A model generated the notes under the pieces. The model saw only the letters and a list, made by a program, of their open reading frames with translations, made no database searches and was not told the DNA's origin. Position numbers and translations under genes: made by a program. Below, one piece after another: positions 1 to 7,321 of a stretch of 34,315 nt of DNA. This DNA is from a virus. Each line of letters begins with the position of its first letter. Position 1 is the first letter of the stretch. The stretch spans positions 1-34,315 of IMG/VR virus record IMGVR_UViG_3300015164_000005, one strand, 5' to 3'.

Positions 1-63
1 GACAAGATCGCGGATGGAACCGATAGGCGCAAGGCTAGGCTAGGCGCGCTCTACGCCTTGTAG
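1..63 (+). CDS. C-terminal end of an upstream gene (partial)
   Basis: Frame 1 is open from the window edge to a TAG at 61-63 and encodes about 20 basic residues ending in ALYAL. It is too short to identify. It may be the tail of the gene preceding the small terminase. Only its position and open frame support it. Confidence 0.3.
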   Translation, partial: DKIADGTDRRKARLGALYAL

Positions 64-228
64 GGGGACTGCGGATCGATGTTTGACTGGGGAAGTTCGC
101 ACCAAAAGAGGGCGGGGCGGTAACGAGAATCATTCGCATTCGAAAATAGACCGTTCGCATGCATTTCGTCAGATAAAACCTGACTTGTAGGCTATTTATC
201 GCGCACGCGCGAAGCAGAAGGTATTGAA
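64..228. other. Intergenic region before the terminase genes
   Basis: No convincing gene is present. There is a 5-bp inverted repeat, GTCAG at 168-172 and CTGAC at 180-184, with a 7-base loop. A weak Shine-Dalgarno-like AAGG precedes the ATG of the next gene. This would be a reasonable place for a promoter or a packaging site upstream of terS, but no good -35/-10 pair and no recognisable cos or pac site is visible. Confidence 0.3.
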
Positions 229-648
229 ATGGCACGAAAAAGTATGGCCGCACTGGAAACGGTGGCGGTGTTGGCGAACGCCAGAATCAAGCCGCCTACT
301 GGTTTCAAGAAAGAGTATCTACCGGAGTGGCGCGCGATAGTTGATTCTTTGCCTGCTGACTACTTCAGACCTGGCGATATTCCCTTATTGGCCGCGTTTT
401 GCTCTGCCTCTGCACGCCACAAACAAGCCGATGCGTTGCTGGATCAACATGGCCTTATCCTACCTAACGAGCGTGGCACATTGGTAGCTAATCCGGCTGC
501 GTCCATCATGCAATCTCAGGCGTGCGCTATGGCTCAGTTGGCCGTGAAATTAAGGCTGTGCCCGTCGGCGCGATATAACGAGCAACAGGCGAATACCAAG
601 GCGAAAACCAAGGGTGAACGTCCTTGGCAGGAAGAAAAGGCAGATTAA
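229..648 (+). CDS. terS: Phage terminase small subunit, P27-like
   Basis: This 139-residue protein fits the P27 family of small terminase subunits, which bind the packaging site and hand concatemeric DNA to the large subunit. Supporting features are the early 'PEWRAIVDSLP' segment, the 'FRPGDIPLLAAFC' helix, the 'LVANPAASIM' segment and a C-terminal helix around 'LRLCPSARY', all in family-typical order. The ATG at 229 follows a purine-rich AAGG. It lies just upstream of the large subunit but is separated from it by an inserted HNH gene. Assignment rests on remembered family patterns and gene order. Confidence 0.8.
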   Translation: MARKSMAALETVAVLANARIKPPTGFKKEYLPEWRAIVDSLPADYFRPGDIPLLAAFCSASARHKQADALLDQHGLILPNERGTLVANPAASIMQSQACAMAQLAVKLRLCPSARYNEQQANTKAKTKGERPWQEEKAD

Positions 649-657
649 GGCAACTGA

Positions 658-730
658 TAAAATAGCGAAGCCGATTGGTGTTTGCGCACCTACCGGCTTC
701 TAATCACCTGCAATAACTGGAGTATCACAG
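658..730 (+). promoter_or_regulatory. Folded leader of the first HNH gene (leader A)
   Basis: A TAAAAT box at 658-663 starts 9 bases after the terS stop. It is followed by a hairpin: GAAGCCG (667-673) pairs with CGGCTTC (694-700), and inside it GGTG (677-680) pairs with CACC (687-690) around a 6-base loop. A second CACC, within CACCTGC at 705-711, could compete for the same GGTG. GGAG then precedes the ATG at 731. The TAAAAT box, outer stem, GGTG/CACC stem and the CACCTGCAATA segment recur at 18656-18728 before another HNH gene. The TAAAAT could be a -10 element, but no matching -35 is evident. Function is inferred. Confidence 0.6.
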
Positions 731-1897
731 ATGACTGAGGCGGATTGTAGCGCGTGCGCGCAGTGTGGGAAAACGCTTGAAAGAGGGAAGACCACAGGAA
801 GAAAGAAAAAATATTGTAAGCCATGTTTAGCAGACCGTAAGAAGAAACGACAAAAGGGCAAACCACAACTAGCAACAGTAAATTTATCCAAAGCAGTTAT
901 AGAATTAAAGTGTGGTCATTGTAAAGTGGCGTTTCTGTCGAATGTAGAGCGAGGGTTTTGCAGCAAAAGATGCTATTGCAAGGATTACAACAAAACTGGG
1001 CTTCGTGATTTTGTATGCGCGCAATGTCATTGCACATTTTCATCAGAGCGCAAACGAACATATTGCGGTAAGGCGTGCCTCGAAGCGGTTCTTGTATTAA
1101 GAACGGAAGCCAACAGGATAAAGAATGGTACCAATACATTCGCAGGAGCAATAGAGGCGCGCCGCCAGCGGTCAAAATTCAACTTCAACTGCGAGCACTG
1201 CGGTAAAGCATTCCACAGGGTGCCGGGCGGCCACAACATCGAGAACGGATCGCGCACCAGATGGTGCTCGATGCGTTGCAAGATGGACGCTACTGTTAAG
1301 CGCCGTGAAGACAATAGAGTACAGCCATTCAGCAAGTATTTCGCGCGATTTTGTGCAGAATGCGAAAAACCATTCGCTGCGCTGGCCGAGAAAGTATTGA
1401 TTTGTAAGGAATGCAAGCGGCGTCGTACCCTAGTTATTCGCGCGCCATGTGAACAATGTGGTGGGCCGATCACAGGCAGAGGCAAGAAGTTCTGTTCTAA
1501 GAAATGCTATCGCTTAAGTCCAAATTTCATAGACGGTAGGGCGTCTGCGCGTAAAGCCGGAAAACTAAAGCGACGTGGTGCAGTAGTTACCAATTTCAAT
1601 CCGATAGTTGTATTGGAACGTGACGGATGGCGCTGTCAAATATGCGGAGTCTCTACGCCGAAGTCAAGGCGCGGCACGAATCACCACAATGCGCCAGAAA
1701 TCGACCATGTTCGCCCTATCAGCAGAGGCGGTGAACATTCGATGGAAAATACCCAATGCGCGTGTCGAGCATGCAATGGTCTTAAATCGGATGTTCTAGT
1801 CATAGGCCAGATAGGATTGTTCTCGGCGGATGCTATAGCAAAAGCTGGCATTAGAAAGAGAAGCGTGAAGAAGTGGGAAAAAGTGGCGGCAACCTGA
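731..1897 (+). CDS. HNH endonuclease with six tandem zinc ribbons
   Basis: This 388-residue protein has two parts. Residues 9-259 hold six cysteine quartets of the form Cx2C...Cx2-3C, at about 9-32, 61-81, 96-116, 154-183, 208-228 and 240-259, each a likely zinc ribbon. Residues 292-356 form a classical HNH nuclease domain: 'RDGWRCQIC', then 'EIDHVRPISRGG' with the D326-H327 pair, then 'CRACNGLKS'. The zinc array probably binds DNA, as in free-standing homing endonucleases. Its ORF splits terS from terL and overlaps the terL start by 25 bases. HNH proteins beside terminases can also assist packaging (HK97 gp74), so that role cannot be excluded. The long zinc array and the leader shared with a second HNH gene favour a mobile endonuclease. 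Confidence 0.85.
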   Translation: MTEADCSACAQCGKTLERGKTTGRKKKYCKPCLADRKKKRQKGKPQLATVNLSKAVIELKCGHCKVAFLSNVERGFCSKRCYCKDYNKTGLRDFVCAQCHCTFSSERKRTYCGKACLEAVLVLRTEANRIKNGTNTFAGAIEARRQRSKFNFNCEHCGKAFHRVPGGHNIENGSRTRWCSMRCKMDATVKRREDNRVQPFSKYFARFCAECEKPFAALAEKVLICKECKRRRTLVIRAPCEQCGGPITGRGKKFCSKKCYRLSPNFIDGRASARKAGKLKRRGAVVTNFNPIVVLERDGWRCQICGVSTPKSRRGTNHHNAPEIDHVRPISRGGEHSMENTQCACRACNGLKSDVLVIGQIGLFSADAIAKAGIRKRSVKKWEKVAAT

Positions 1898-3408
1898 AGC
1901 TATCACCGCGCGCCAAGCGCAATGTTGAATGGGTGGAAAAATTCTGCCGCGTGCCAGAAGGCCGCCTAATCCGCAAGCCAGTAACGCTCAGTACGGCGCA
2001 ATTGACGTGGATGGAGATGATCTACGGCAGTTCGACGCGGATGTTCATATGCTCGCTTCCAAGAAAAAACGGCAAAACTTCGATCAGTGCGATGCTGGTG
2101 TTGCTGCACTTGGTAGGCCCAGAAGCCGTACCGAACGGACAGCTTTACAGCACGGCGCTTTCCAGAGATCAGGCGTCGATCCTGTTCGCGCTAGCCGCCA
2201 AAATGGTACGGATGAATCCAGACCTTTCATCCTACGTGACCATCCGCGACACGGCGAAGCAACTGCTTTGCCACGAGTTAGGCACAGTATATCGTGCGCT
2301 CAGTGCCGATGCGTCAACGGCTTACGGTCTCTCGCCAGTGTTCACGGTTCACGATGAGTTGGGACAGGTAAAAGGGCCACGCTCAGAACTGTACGAGGCG
2401 ATAGAAACGGCGAGTGCTGCGCAAGAGCATCCGCTGTCGATAGTTATCAGCACGCAGGCACCGACTGATGCAGACTTGCTATCGATGTTGATCGATGACG
2501 CGATCACCGGAACCGATCCGCGCATCAAGTGCGTGCTCTATGCTGTAGATAAGGACGATGACCCGTTCGATGAAAAAGTGCTGGCGGCAGCACAACCGAA
2601 CTGGCACTTGATGAATCACGAGGAAGTGTTCAAGACGGCGGCGGATGCGAAACGCATGCCGTCTATGGAAGCCTCATTTCGGAACTTGGTCGGCAACCAG
2701 CGCGTTGAAGCCCGCTCCCCATTCATCTCACGTTCCGTTTGGATGGACAACACCGGATCGCCGCTGGATGACCTCGAAGGACTAGACGTATATGCCGGTC
2801 TCGATCTTTCCGAAACATCCGACTTGACTGCCCTCGTGCTCATTGCTCGGCACAATGGCAAGTGGACAGTAAAGCCGATCTTCTGGCTGCCGGAACAAGG
2901 ATTGGCCGAGAAGTCGCGCAAGGATCGCGTGCCTTATGACCTGTGGGCACAGCAGGGATACCTGCTGACGACGCCGGGTGCTGCGATTCGGTATGAGTAT
3001 GTCGCAGAATATCTGCGCGGTATCTTCGACCGGCTGAACATCGTAAAGCTGGCGTTCGACCGCTACAACATGAAGCATCTCAAGCCGTGGCTGCAACAGG
3101 CCGGATTTACGGATGAAGAGTTGGAGAAGTTCGAGGAATTCGGGCAGGGCTATATCTCAATGTCGCCTGCGTTGCGGAGTTTGGAAGAATTGCTGCTCAA
3201 CAAGCAACTGGAACATGGCGCGCATCCGGTGCTGACGATGTGCGCGGCGAATGCGGTTGTGATTAAAGACCCGGCTGGGAATCGGAAACTGGATAAGTCG
3301 AAGTCAACCGGGCGCATAGACGGCATGATTTCTTTAGCGGAAGCCATCGGAGTTGCAGGTACAATTATTGCCGAGCCGAAAATAGAATTCCAGGCATTTT
3401 TTCTTTAA
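1873..3408 (+). CDS. terL: Phage terminase large subunit (Terminase_1 type)
   Basis: This 511-residue protein is the packaging motor. The N-terminal ATPase has a Walker A-like LPRKNGKT at residues 62-69, a Walker B ending in D161-E162 ('TVHDELG') and a coupling motif 'STQAP' near 193-197. The C-terminal RNase H-like nuclease carries the expected acidic residues D311 ('GLDLSETSD'), D396 ('AFDRYNM') and D483 ('GRIDGMISLAEA'). It appears full length and intact. The start chosen is GTG at 1873, inside the end of the HNH gene, with a purine-rich AGAGAAG upstream. 'AKRNVEWVEKFCRVPEG' shortly after is typical of the family N-terminus, so the true start is close. It ends in TAATG with the next gene. 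Confidence 0.95.
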   Translation: MGKSGGNLKLSPRAKRNVEWVEKFCRVPEGRLIRKPVTLSTAQLTWMEMIYGSSTRMFICSLPRKNGKTSISAMLVLLHLVGPEAVPNGQLYSTALSRDQASILFALAAKMVRMNPDLSSYVTIRDTAKQLLCHELGTVYRALSADASTAYGLSPVFTVHDELGQVKGPRSELYEAIETASAAQEHPLSIVISTQAPTDADLLSMLIDDAITGTDPRIKCVLYAVDKDDDPFDEKVLAAAQPNWHLMNHEEVFKTAADAKRMPSMEASFRNLVGNQRVEARSPFISRSVWMDNTGSPLDDLEGLDVYAGLDLSETSDLTALVLIARHNGKWTVKPIFWLPEQGLAEKSRKDRVPYDLWAQQGYLLTTPGAAIRYEYVAEYLRGIFDRLNIVKLAFDRYNMKHLKPWLQQAGFTDEELEKFEEFGQGYISMSPALRSLEELLLNKQLEHGAHPVLTMCAANAVVIKDPAGNRKLDKSKSTGRIDGMISLAEAIGVAGTIIAEPKIEFQAFFL

Positions 3409-3695
3409 TGGACTTCCTCAAACTCTTCAACAAGCAGCCGACACCTGAGCCTGAAAAAGCCTACGCCTACGAGATTCAACTTGGCCCGCGCGACTGGCTA
3501 ATCGTCTCGACCTCCAAGGAATGCTCGGACGAAGAAGAGGACGACATTAGATACACGTTTTCCGAATTAGAGAACGCCGGACGCAAGGTGATAGTTCTAA
3601 GCGATAGGTTCAAACTGTCGATTGTGCGGAGGGGCGATGTAGTCCATGTGGATGGGAATGGCGATAATTTCACTTACACGCTGGACGAGATTTGA
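3408..3695 (+). CDS. Small acidic protein downstream of terL, function unknown
   Basis: This 95-residue protein begins at the ATG that overlaps the terL stop by one base (TAATG), which implies translational coupling. It has a proline/glutamate-rich N-terminus, a very acidic stretch (DEEEDD, about residues 42-47) and alternating short strands that suggest a compact alpha/beta fold. I do not recognise a family. Its position between terminase and capsid suggests a head or packaging accessory, which is inference only. Confidence 0.7.
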   Translation: MDFLKLFNKQPTPEPEKAYAYEIQLGPRDWLIVSTSKECSDEEEDDIRYTFSELENAGRKVIVLSDRFKLSIVRRGDVVHVDGNGDNFTYTLDEI

Positions 3696-3715
3696 ACTGG
3701 TTTGGTGTAACACGA

Positions 3716-3937
3716 TCACCGTTTCACGAGTCGTGTATAGCGCGGGCATATACCAAACGAGTTTACCCAATACTGGGTGTCGACCATAGGATCATTGTAG
3801 TCAACATTGCATTTCCCGTCAGTGTCTTCATCGCCGAGGTAGATACTTGCCGCTTTATAGTGCTCGCACTTGTCGCAGTACATGCCGGTAGCGGCGCGTT
3901 CTTCCTTGGTGGAAATTCTATAGCCTGTAGGTGTCAT
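3716..3937 (-). CDS. Small cysteine-rich protein on the opposite strand
   Basis: This is the only credible minus-strand gene in the window, 73 residues from an ATG at 3935-3937. An upstream TTG at 3974-3976 would add 13 residues but overlaps the promoter candidate. Two cysteine pairs are visible: 'CDKCEHY' near residues 20-26, and single cysteines near the centre ('GKCNVDY') and C-terminus ('FGICPRY'). Zinc binding is possible. The + strand reading of this segment gives an ORF with poor composition, so minus is preferred. Its lone orientation and position beside a promoter and a terminator resemble a moron, an independently expressed accessory gene. No family recognised. Confidence 0.6.
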   Translation of the reverse strand: MTPTGYRISTKEERAATGMYCDKCEHYKAASIYLGDEDTDGKCNVDYNDPMVDTQYWVNSFGICPRYTRLVKR

Positions 3938-3975
3938 GAAATCATCCGTCCGGTCACGTAGCAGTTCACGAGACA

Positions 3976-4004
3976 ATTATATAACGAAGTAGCAGAAAAC
4001 CGAA
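3976..4004 (-). promoter_or_regulatory. Candidate promoter for the minus-strand gene
   Basis: On the minus strand a perfect TATAAT occupies 3981-3976. TTCGGT lies 17 bases upstream as a poor -35. Transcription would begin near 3969, about 30 bases before the ATG at 3937. The -35 area overlaps direct repeats seen on the + strand as AACCGAA at 3998-4004 and 4007-4013, which could serve as an operator. The -10 is strong; the rest is tentative. Confidence 0.4.
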
Positions 4005-4011
4005 TTAACCG

Positions 4012-4036
4012 AACCGGCCTAGCGCCGGTTTTTTTT
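4012..4036 (+). terminator. Intrinsic terminator upstream of the capsid gene
   Basis: AACCGGC (4012-4018) pairs with GCCGGTT (4024-4030) around the loop CTAGC, followed by an uninterrupted run of eight T ending at 4036. It acts on + strand transcription and ends only 13 bases before the capsid fusion ATG, inside what otherwise looks like one operon. Capsid expression would therefore need readthrough or antitermination. Confidence 0.85.
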
Positions 4037-4048
4037 GGGCGAAATGAA

Positions 4049-5998
4049 ATGAACCGCGCGTTCAGTACGTTCTCGATAAAAAGTATCAATGAAGATCAGC
4101 GGATCATCGAAGGCATCGCAAGCACGCCTTCGACGGATCGCGTGGGCGACATTGTTGAGCCAATGGGCGCTAGCTTTGTCTTGCCGATCCCGTTTCTGAT
4201 GGGGCATGGCAAAGGAGTAGAAGATTCGGTCGGCCATGTTATCAGCGCCAATGTAACCCCGGAAGGAATTTTGATACGCGCTCAAATCGAGAGCGATCCG
4301 GTGCTACCTGAGCTGGACAAGGCGTGGGCACGGCTGAAAAAGGGTTTGGTGCGCGGCCTTTCCATCGGATTCAAATCAATTGGCAAACCGACTCCCATAA
4401 CTGGCGGCGGGCTTCACTTCAAGCAGTGGTCTTGGCTTGAGTTATCAGGAGTGGTGATCCCGGCAAATGCAGACGCCTCAATTACTACCATCAAGGCAAT
4501 TTCCGACGACTTTCTCGCCGCGTTCGGTAAAGAGAAAGTCGCCGTCGTTCGCCTTGGCAAATCTCCCGGCGCTTCGGGAACAACTAAACAACTCCCGAAA
4601 GGAACAATCATGGCTAAGACTACTGCTGAGACGATCAGCGGATTTGAAACGAAACGAGCTGCCGTCATTGGCAGCATGACAACCATCATGGAGAAATCCG
4701 CCGAAGACGGCGCTACTCTCGATGAGGAACAGACCACGCAGTACGACGACGCTGCTACGGAACTGAAAACCATCGACGCGCATTTGGATCGGCTGAAGAA
4801 GCATGAGCAGATCATGCTGACGAAGGCTACGGTGATTACGCACGAGAATACGAGCACGCAGGAAAGCGGTAGCAATGCGCGCGGCGGCATTATCACCGTT
4901 AAATCTAATCTGCCGAAAGGAACAGCGTTCGCGCGTTACGTCAAAACGCTCGCAGCAGCCGGCGGGAATCTGATGCAGGCCGCGGAGATGGCGAAGAGGT
5001 ACGACGACACCACGCCTGAAGTGGGATTGGTGCTTAAGGCAGCGGTCGCCGCTGGTACGACCACCGATACGGCGTGGGCCGCGCCGCTGGTGCCGTATCG
5101 GATTATGCAGAACGAGTTTATCGAACTGCTGCGTCCGCAGACAATCCTCGGTCGCGTGCCAGGGTTGCGCATGGTTCCGTTCAACATCAAGATGCCAGCG
5201 CAAACTGGTGGGTCAACGGTCAATTGGGTCGGACAAAATGCGCCCAAGCCGGTTTCCGCTCTGGCGTTCACAAGCTTGACGCTCGACTTTACCAAGGCGG
5301 CAGGAATCGTGGTTATCTCGGAAGAGTTGGCACGTCTGTCGACGCCTTCGGCGGAAGCGATTGTTACAGCCGATCTTACTGCGCAGATGGCTCAATTCCT
5401 CGATATTGCGTTTGTCGATCCATCGAAAGCCGCCGTACCTGGTGTGTCACCGGCATCTATCACCAATGGTGCGACTACGTTTACGGCGAGCGGGAGTGAC
5501 GCAAACGCGTTACGCGCTGACGTGAGGAAGTTGATCGGAACATTCCAAGTTACCAACATGAGCACGGCTGGGTCGGTGTGGATTATGACCGAGACACAGG
5601 CGACTGCGATTGCGATGATGGTAAATGCGCTCGGACAGCCTGAGTTTCCAGGACTCACGGCGCAAGGCGGCACGTTGTTTGGACTGCCTGTGATTACGTC
5701 AGAAAACGTGGTGCAAACGACAGCCGGCACGCCGCCAGTTACCACGGCAGGGATTATTCTTGTCAAGGCAAGCGAGATTCTTATGGCCGACGATGGACAG
5801 GTGACAATCGACATCAGCCGCGAGGCATCGTTGCAGATGGATGGTGCTCCGACCAATCCTCCGGGCGCGTCTACTGTGATGGTCTCCCTTTGGCAGCAAA
5901 ATCTTGTGGGCATTCGTTGCGAGCGGTGGATTCACTTCGTCCGTCGGCGCCCCGGTGCTGTCGCCTACATCAGCGACGCTAATTACGTCACTGGTTGA
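4049..5998 (+). CDS. Fused prohead protease and major capsid protein
   Basis: This 649-residue protein joins two genes that are often separate. Residues 1 to about 165 resemble an HK97-type prohead protease (peptidase S78): 'IIEGIASTPSTDRVGDIV', a candidate catalytic histidine in 'PFLMGHGKG' and serine in 'VRGLSIGFKS'. Residues from about 188 resemble an HK97-fold capsid protein. A predicted coiled-coil delta domain spans about 195-260, followed by the mature shell ('PLVPYRIMQNEFIELLRPQTILGRVPG', 'FTKAAGIVVISEELARLS', 'LFGLPVITSENV', C-terminal 'RCERWIHFVRRRPGAVAYI'). The ATG at 4049 has only a weak GGG upstream. A well-placed ribosome site precedes Met188, so the capsid part may also be made alone. 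Fusions of this kind are known in other phages. Confidence 0.93.
   Translation: MNRAFSTFSIKSINEDQRIIEGIASTPSTDRVGDIVEPMGASFVLPIPFLMGHGKGVEDSVGHVISANVTPEGILIRAQIESDPVLPELDKAWARLKKGLVRGLSIGFKSIGKPTPITGGGLHFKQWSWLELSGVVIPANADASITTIKAISDDFLAAFGKEKVAVVRLGKSPGASGTTKQLPKGTIMAKTTAETISGFETKRAAVIGSMTTIMEKSAEDGATLDEEQTTQYDDAATELKTIDAHLDRLKKHEQIMLTKATVITHENTSTQESGSNARGGIITVKSNLPKGTAFARYVKTLAAAGGNLMQAAEMAKRYDDTTPEVGLVLKAAVAAGTTTDTAWAAPLVPYRIMQNEFIELLRPQTILGRVPGLRMVPFNIKMPAQTGGSTVNWVGQNAPKPVSALAFTSLTLDFTKAAGIVVISEELARLSTPSAEAIVTADLTAQMAQFLDIAFVDPSKAAVPGVSPASITNGATTFTASGSDANALRADVRKLIGTFQVTNMSTAGSVWIMTETQATAIAMMVNALGQPEFPGLTAQGGTLFGLPVITSENVVQTTAGTPPVTTAGIILVKASEILMADDGQVTIDISREASLQMDGAPTNPPGASTVMVSLWQQNLVGIRCERWIHFVRRRPGAVAYISDANYVTG
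4597..4612 (+). promoter_or_regulatory. Internal ribosome binding site and start for stand-alone capsid
   Basis: GAAAGGA at 4597-4603 lies 6 bases before an in-frame ATG at 4610-4612, residue 188 of the fusion. This is a better Shine-Dalgarno than the one at the fusion start. The Met falls at the protease/delta-domain boundary, where a separate capsid gene would begin ('MAKTTAET'). Confidence 0.55.
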
Positions 5999-6012
5999 TT
6001 CATCTTTCCACG

Positions 6013-6044
6013 GGCCGGCCATCATTGCGTTGTAATGGCCTGCC
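6013..6044 (+). other. Stem-loop after the capsid gene
   Basis: GGCCAT (6017-6022) pairs with ATGGCC (6035-6040), extended by GGC/GCC across a single mismatch. It sits between the capsid stop and the next Shine-Dalgarno. It lacks a T tract, so it is more likely an mRNA-stabilising or processing hairpin than a terminator. Confidence 0.4.
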
Positions 6045-6066
6045 GTTTGATACAAAGGAGTTCAAG

Positions 6067-6372
6067 ATGGATCAATCATTGATAGCTACCAAAGCGTTTA
6101 CCTATAAAGGTGTTGCGCTAAAGATTGGCGATAAATTCGAAGCCAAGGCACAGGACGCACGCACATTGATAGCGATCAAAAAAGCCGAGAAAGCGCCTCC
6201 TGAAGAGATAAAGGACGACAGTAAAACTAAGAAGGTACCGAATATAGCATCCGATAAACAGTCGGCGATAGAAACCAAAGATTTGACCGTCGACGGCGAA
6301 GAAGGCGTGGGCGACGACACGGCAAGGGCGAAGCGCAAATATCAGCGCAAAGACATGGAAGCAGAGACATGA
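6067..6372 (+). CDS. Small charged protein after the capsid gene, function unknown
   Basis: The reading frame is open from 5995, but the ATG at 6067 is preceded by AAAGGAG at ideal spacing and is the preferred start, giving 101 residues. The N-terminus ('FTYKGVALKIGDKFEA') looks like a small beta fold. The rest is lysine/glutamate-rich and low complexity. A similar layout, a short beta N-terminus with an acidic tail, is seen in the 69-residue protein at 11815. No family is recognised; a small head-associated protein is plausible from position. Confidence 0.7.
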   Translation: MDQSLIATKAFTYKGVALKIGDKFEAKAQDARTLIAIKKAEKAPPEEIKDDSKTKKVPNIASDKQSAIETKDLTVDGEEGVGDDTARAKRKYQRKDMEAET

Positions 6373-6380
6373 TTTTGTAG

Positions 6381-6480
6381 TAAAATAACACTGTTGCGGA
6401 TAGGGAAACGCGTCCCGAAACGTTGGCTGCCTGAGCCAACTTCCGCAGCTCCCAATCAGGCGTCACGTCAGGAGTGATTT
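6381..6480 (+). promoter_or_regulatory. Three-way-junction leader of the GIY-YIG gene
   Basis: TAAAAT (6381-6386) begins 8 bases after the previous stop. Downstream, TGCGGA (6395-6400) pairs with TCCGCA (6442-6447) and encloses two hairpins: GGGA (6403-6406) with TCCC (6413-6416), and TTGGCT (6423-6428) with AGCCAA (6434-6439). Just before the ATG at 6481, TCAC pairs with GTGA around the GGA of the Shine-Dalgarno. The layout of box, fold and hidden ribosome site parallels leaders A and B, although the sequence differs. Control of endonuclease translation is the likely role. Confidence 0.55.
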
Positions 6481-7191
6481 ATGGCTATCTATATTTACGG
6501 GCTTGTAGACCCGATTTCCGGTGTCGTGCGATATGTCGGCAAATCTAACGACCCAGAGTGGAGACTGTATGGTCACCTGCAACTAGCCGCTTCAGGAAAG
6601 AAGAAACAGAACTCAGGGATATGGTTAAGATCTCTGAAAGATGCTGGTCTTAAACCAGAAATGATAATTTTAGAAACGCTCAAGGATGGTGACGATTGGG
6701 CCAGTGTCGAGCGGCGCTATATAGAAAATGCCAATAGTTATGGTTGGCAATTGACAAATATGGTGCAAGGCGGTCGTGGTGGAGGCTATCTAAAGCCAGA
6801 AGATAAAGAAGAATGGCTTGGTCGCGTTATAGACTCTCTGAGTACACCGGAAGTAAGAAAAAAAATATCTGACGGAGTGATTAGAGCCAACATGCGGCCT
6901 GAGATGAAAGAAAATCATCGGCAGCGCCGTATAAAAATGTGGGCCGATCCTATCTATAGAGAGAGGATGGCTAATAAGGCGCAAGAAGCGAACAAACGCC
7001 CGGAAGTAAAAGCGCGACGCGTGGCGAGTGGTAAAAAAACTATGGTGACAAAAGAGGCGCGTGCCATAGTCGCAGAAAAGCTAAAAGCGTACTACGCAAC
7101 AGAAGAAGGTCGGCAAAACAAGATAACGACATCCAACGATGCAACGAAACGGGCGAAAGCCGTAGAAAAAGCAAAAGCGTTTGTGGGCTGA
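6481..7191 (+). CDS. GIY-YIG homing-type endonuclease, 3' end frameshifted
   Basis: The 236-residue reading frame starts with a GIY-YIG nuclease domain: 'YIYGLVDP' and 'VRYVGKS' (residues 4-22), a conserved Arg/Tyr/His segment near 28-32, the catalytic glutamate E77 in 'SVERRYIE', and 'LTNMVQGGRGG' at 91-101. Residues from about 115 hold basic repeats like the DNA-binding modules (NUMOD3-like) of phage homing endonucleases. The frame stops at 7189-7191, but the +1 frame continues the same repeat ('LWAEPEYRAM', parallel to 'MWADPIYRER' earlier) to a TAA at 7307-7309. One extra base, probably in the A5 run at 7166-7170 or A4 run at 7173-7176, therefore truncates about 39 residues. The nuclease domain is intact. 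A terminator overlaps the ancestral stop. Confidence 0.88.
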   Translation: MAIYIYGLVDPISGVVRYVGKSNDPEWRLYGHLQLAASGKKKQNSGIWLRSLKDAGLKPEMIILETLKDGDDWASVERRYIENANSYGWQLTNMVQGGRGGGYLKPEDKEEWLGRVIDSLSTPEVRKKISDGVIRANMRPEMKENHRQRRIKMWADPIYRERMANKAQEANKRPEVKARRVASGKKTMVTKEARAIVAEKLKAYYATEEGRQNKITTSNDATKRAKAVEKAKAFVG

Positions 7192-7309
7192 ACCAGAATA
7201 CAGGGCGATGCAGATAGCGAAGCGCAAAGCGGATGCAGCAACACCAGAAGGTAAGGAGCGAATGCGTCTATTTCGTGAGAAACGAACAGTCAACAAAACC
7301 GCCGCCTAA
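7192..7309 (+). pseudogene. Out-of-frame C-terminal end of the GIY-YIG gene
   Basis: Read in the frame one base forward of the GIY-YIG ORF, this stretch encodes a basic helix-rich tail ('EPEYRAMQIAKRKADAATPE') ending at TAA 7307-7309. It matches the repeat pattern of the preceding 100 residues, so the full-length ancestor was about 275 residues. A sequencing indel or a real mutation would both explain it. Confidence 0.6.
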
Positions 7310-7321
7310 TGGCGGTTTTTT
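7295..7321 (+). terminator. Intrinsic terminator after the GIY-YIG gene
   Basis: AAAACCGCC (7295-7303) pairs with GGCGGTTTT (7311-7319) around GCCTAAT, with a T run to 7321. It contains the stop of the ancestral endonuclease frame, so it seems to belong to the inserted element. It lies 66 bases before the portal gene. Confidence 0.85.

Noticed and set aside
1-228. Possible cos site upstream of terS
   Set aside because: Position is plausible but no recognisable cohesive-end or terminase-binding repeat could be identified by eye.
3692-3961. Plus-strand ORF of 89 residues antisense to the small cysteine-rich gene
   Set aside because: Composition is that of an antisense shadow (Ile/Val-rich with scattered Cys) and it lacks a good ribosome site; the minus frame has paired cysteines and a promoter-like upstream region.
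4478-5203. Long minus-strand ORF within the capsid gene
   Set aside because: Antisense shadow with poor composition inside a strongly supported gene.
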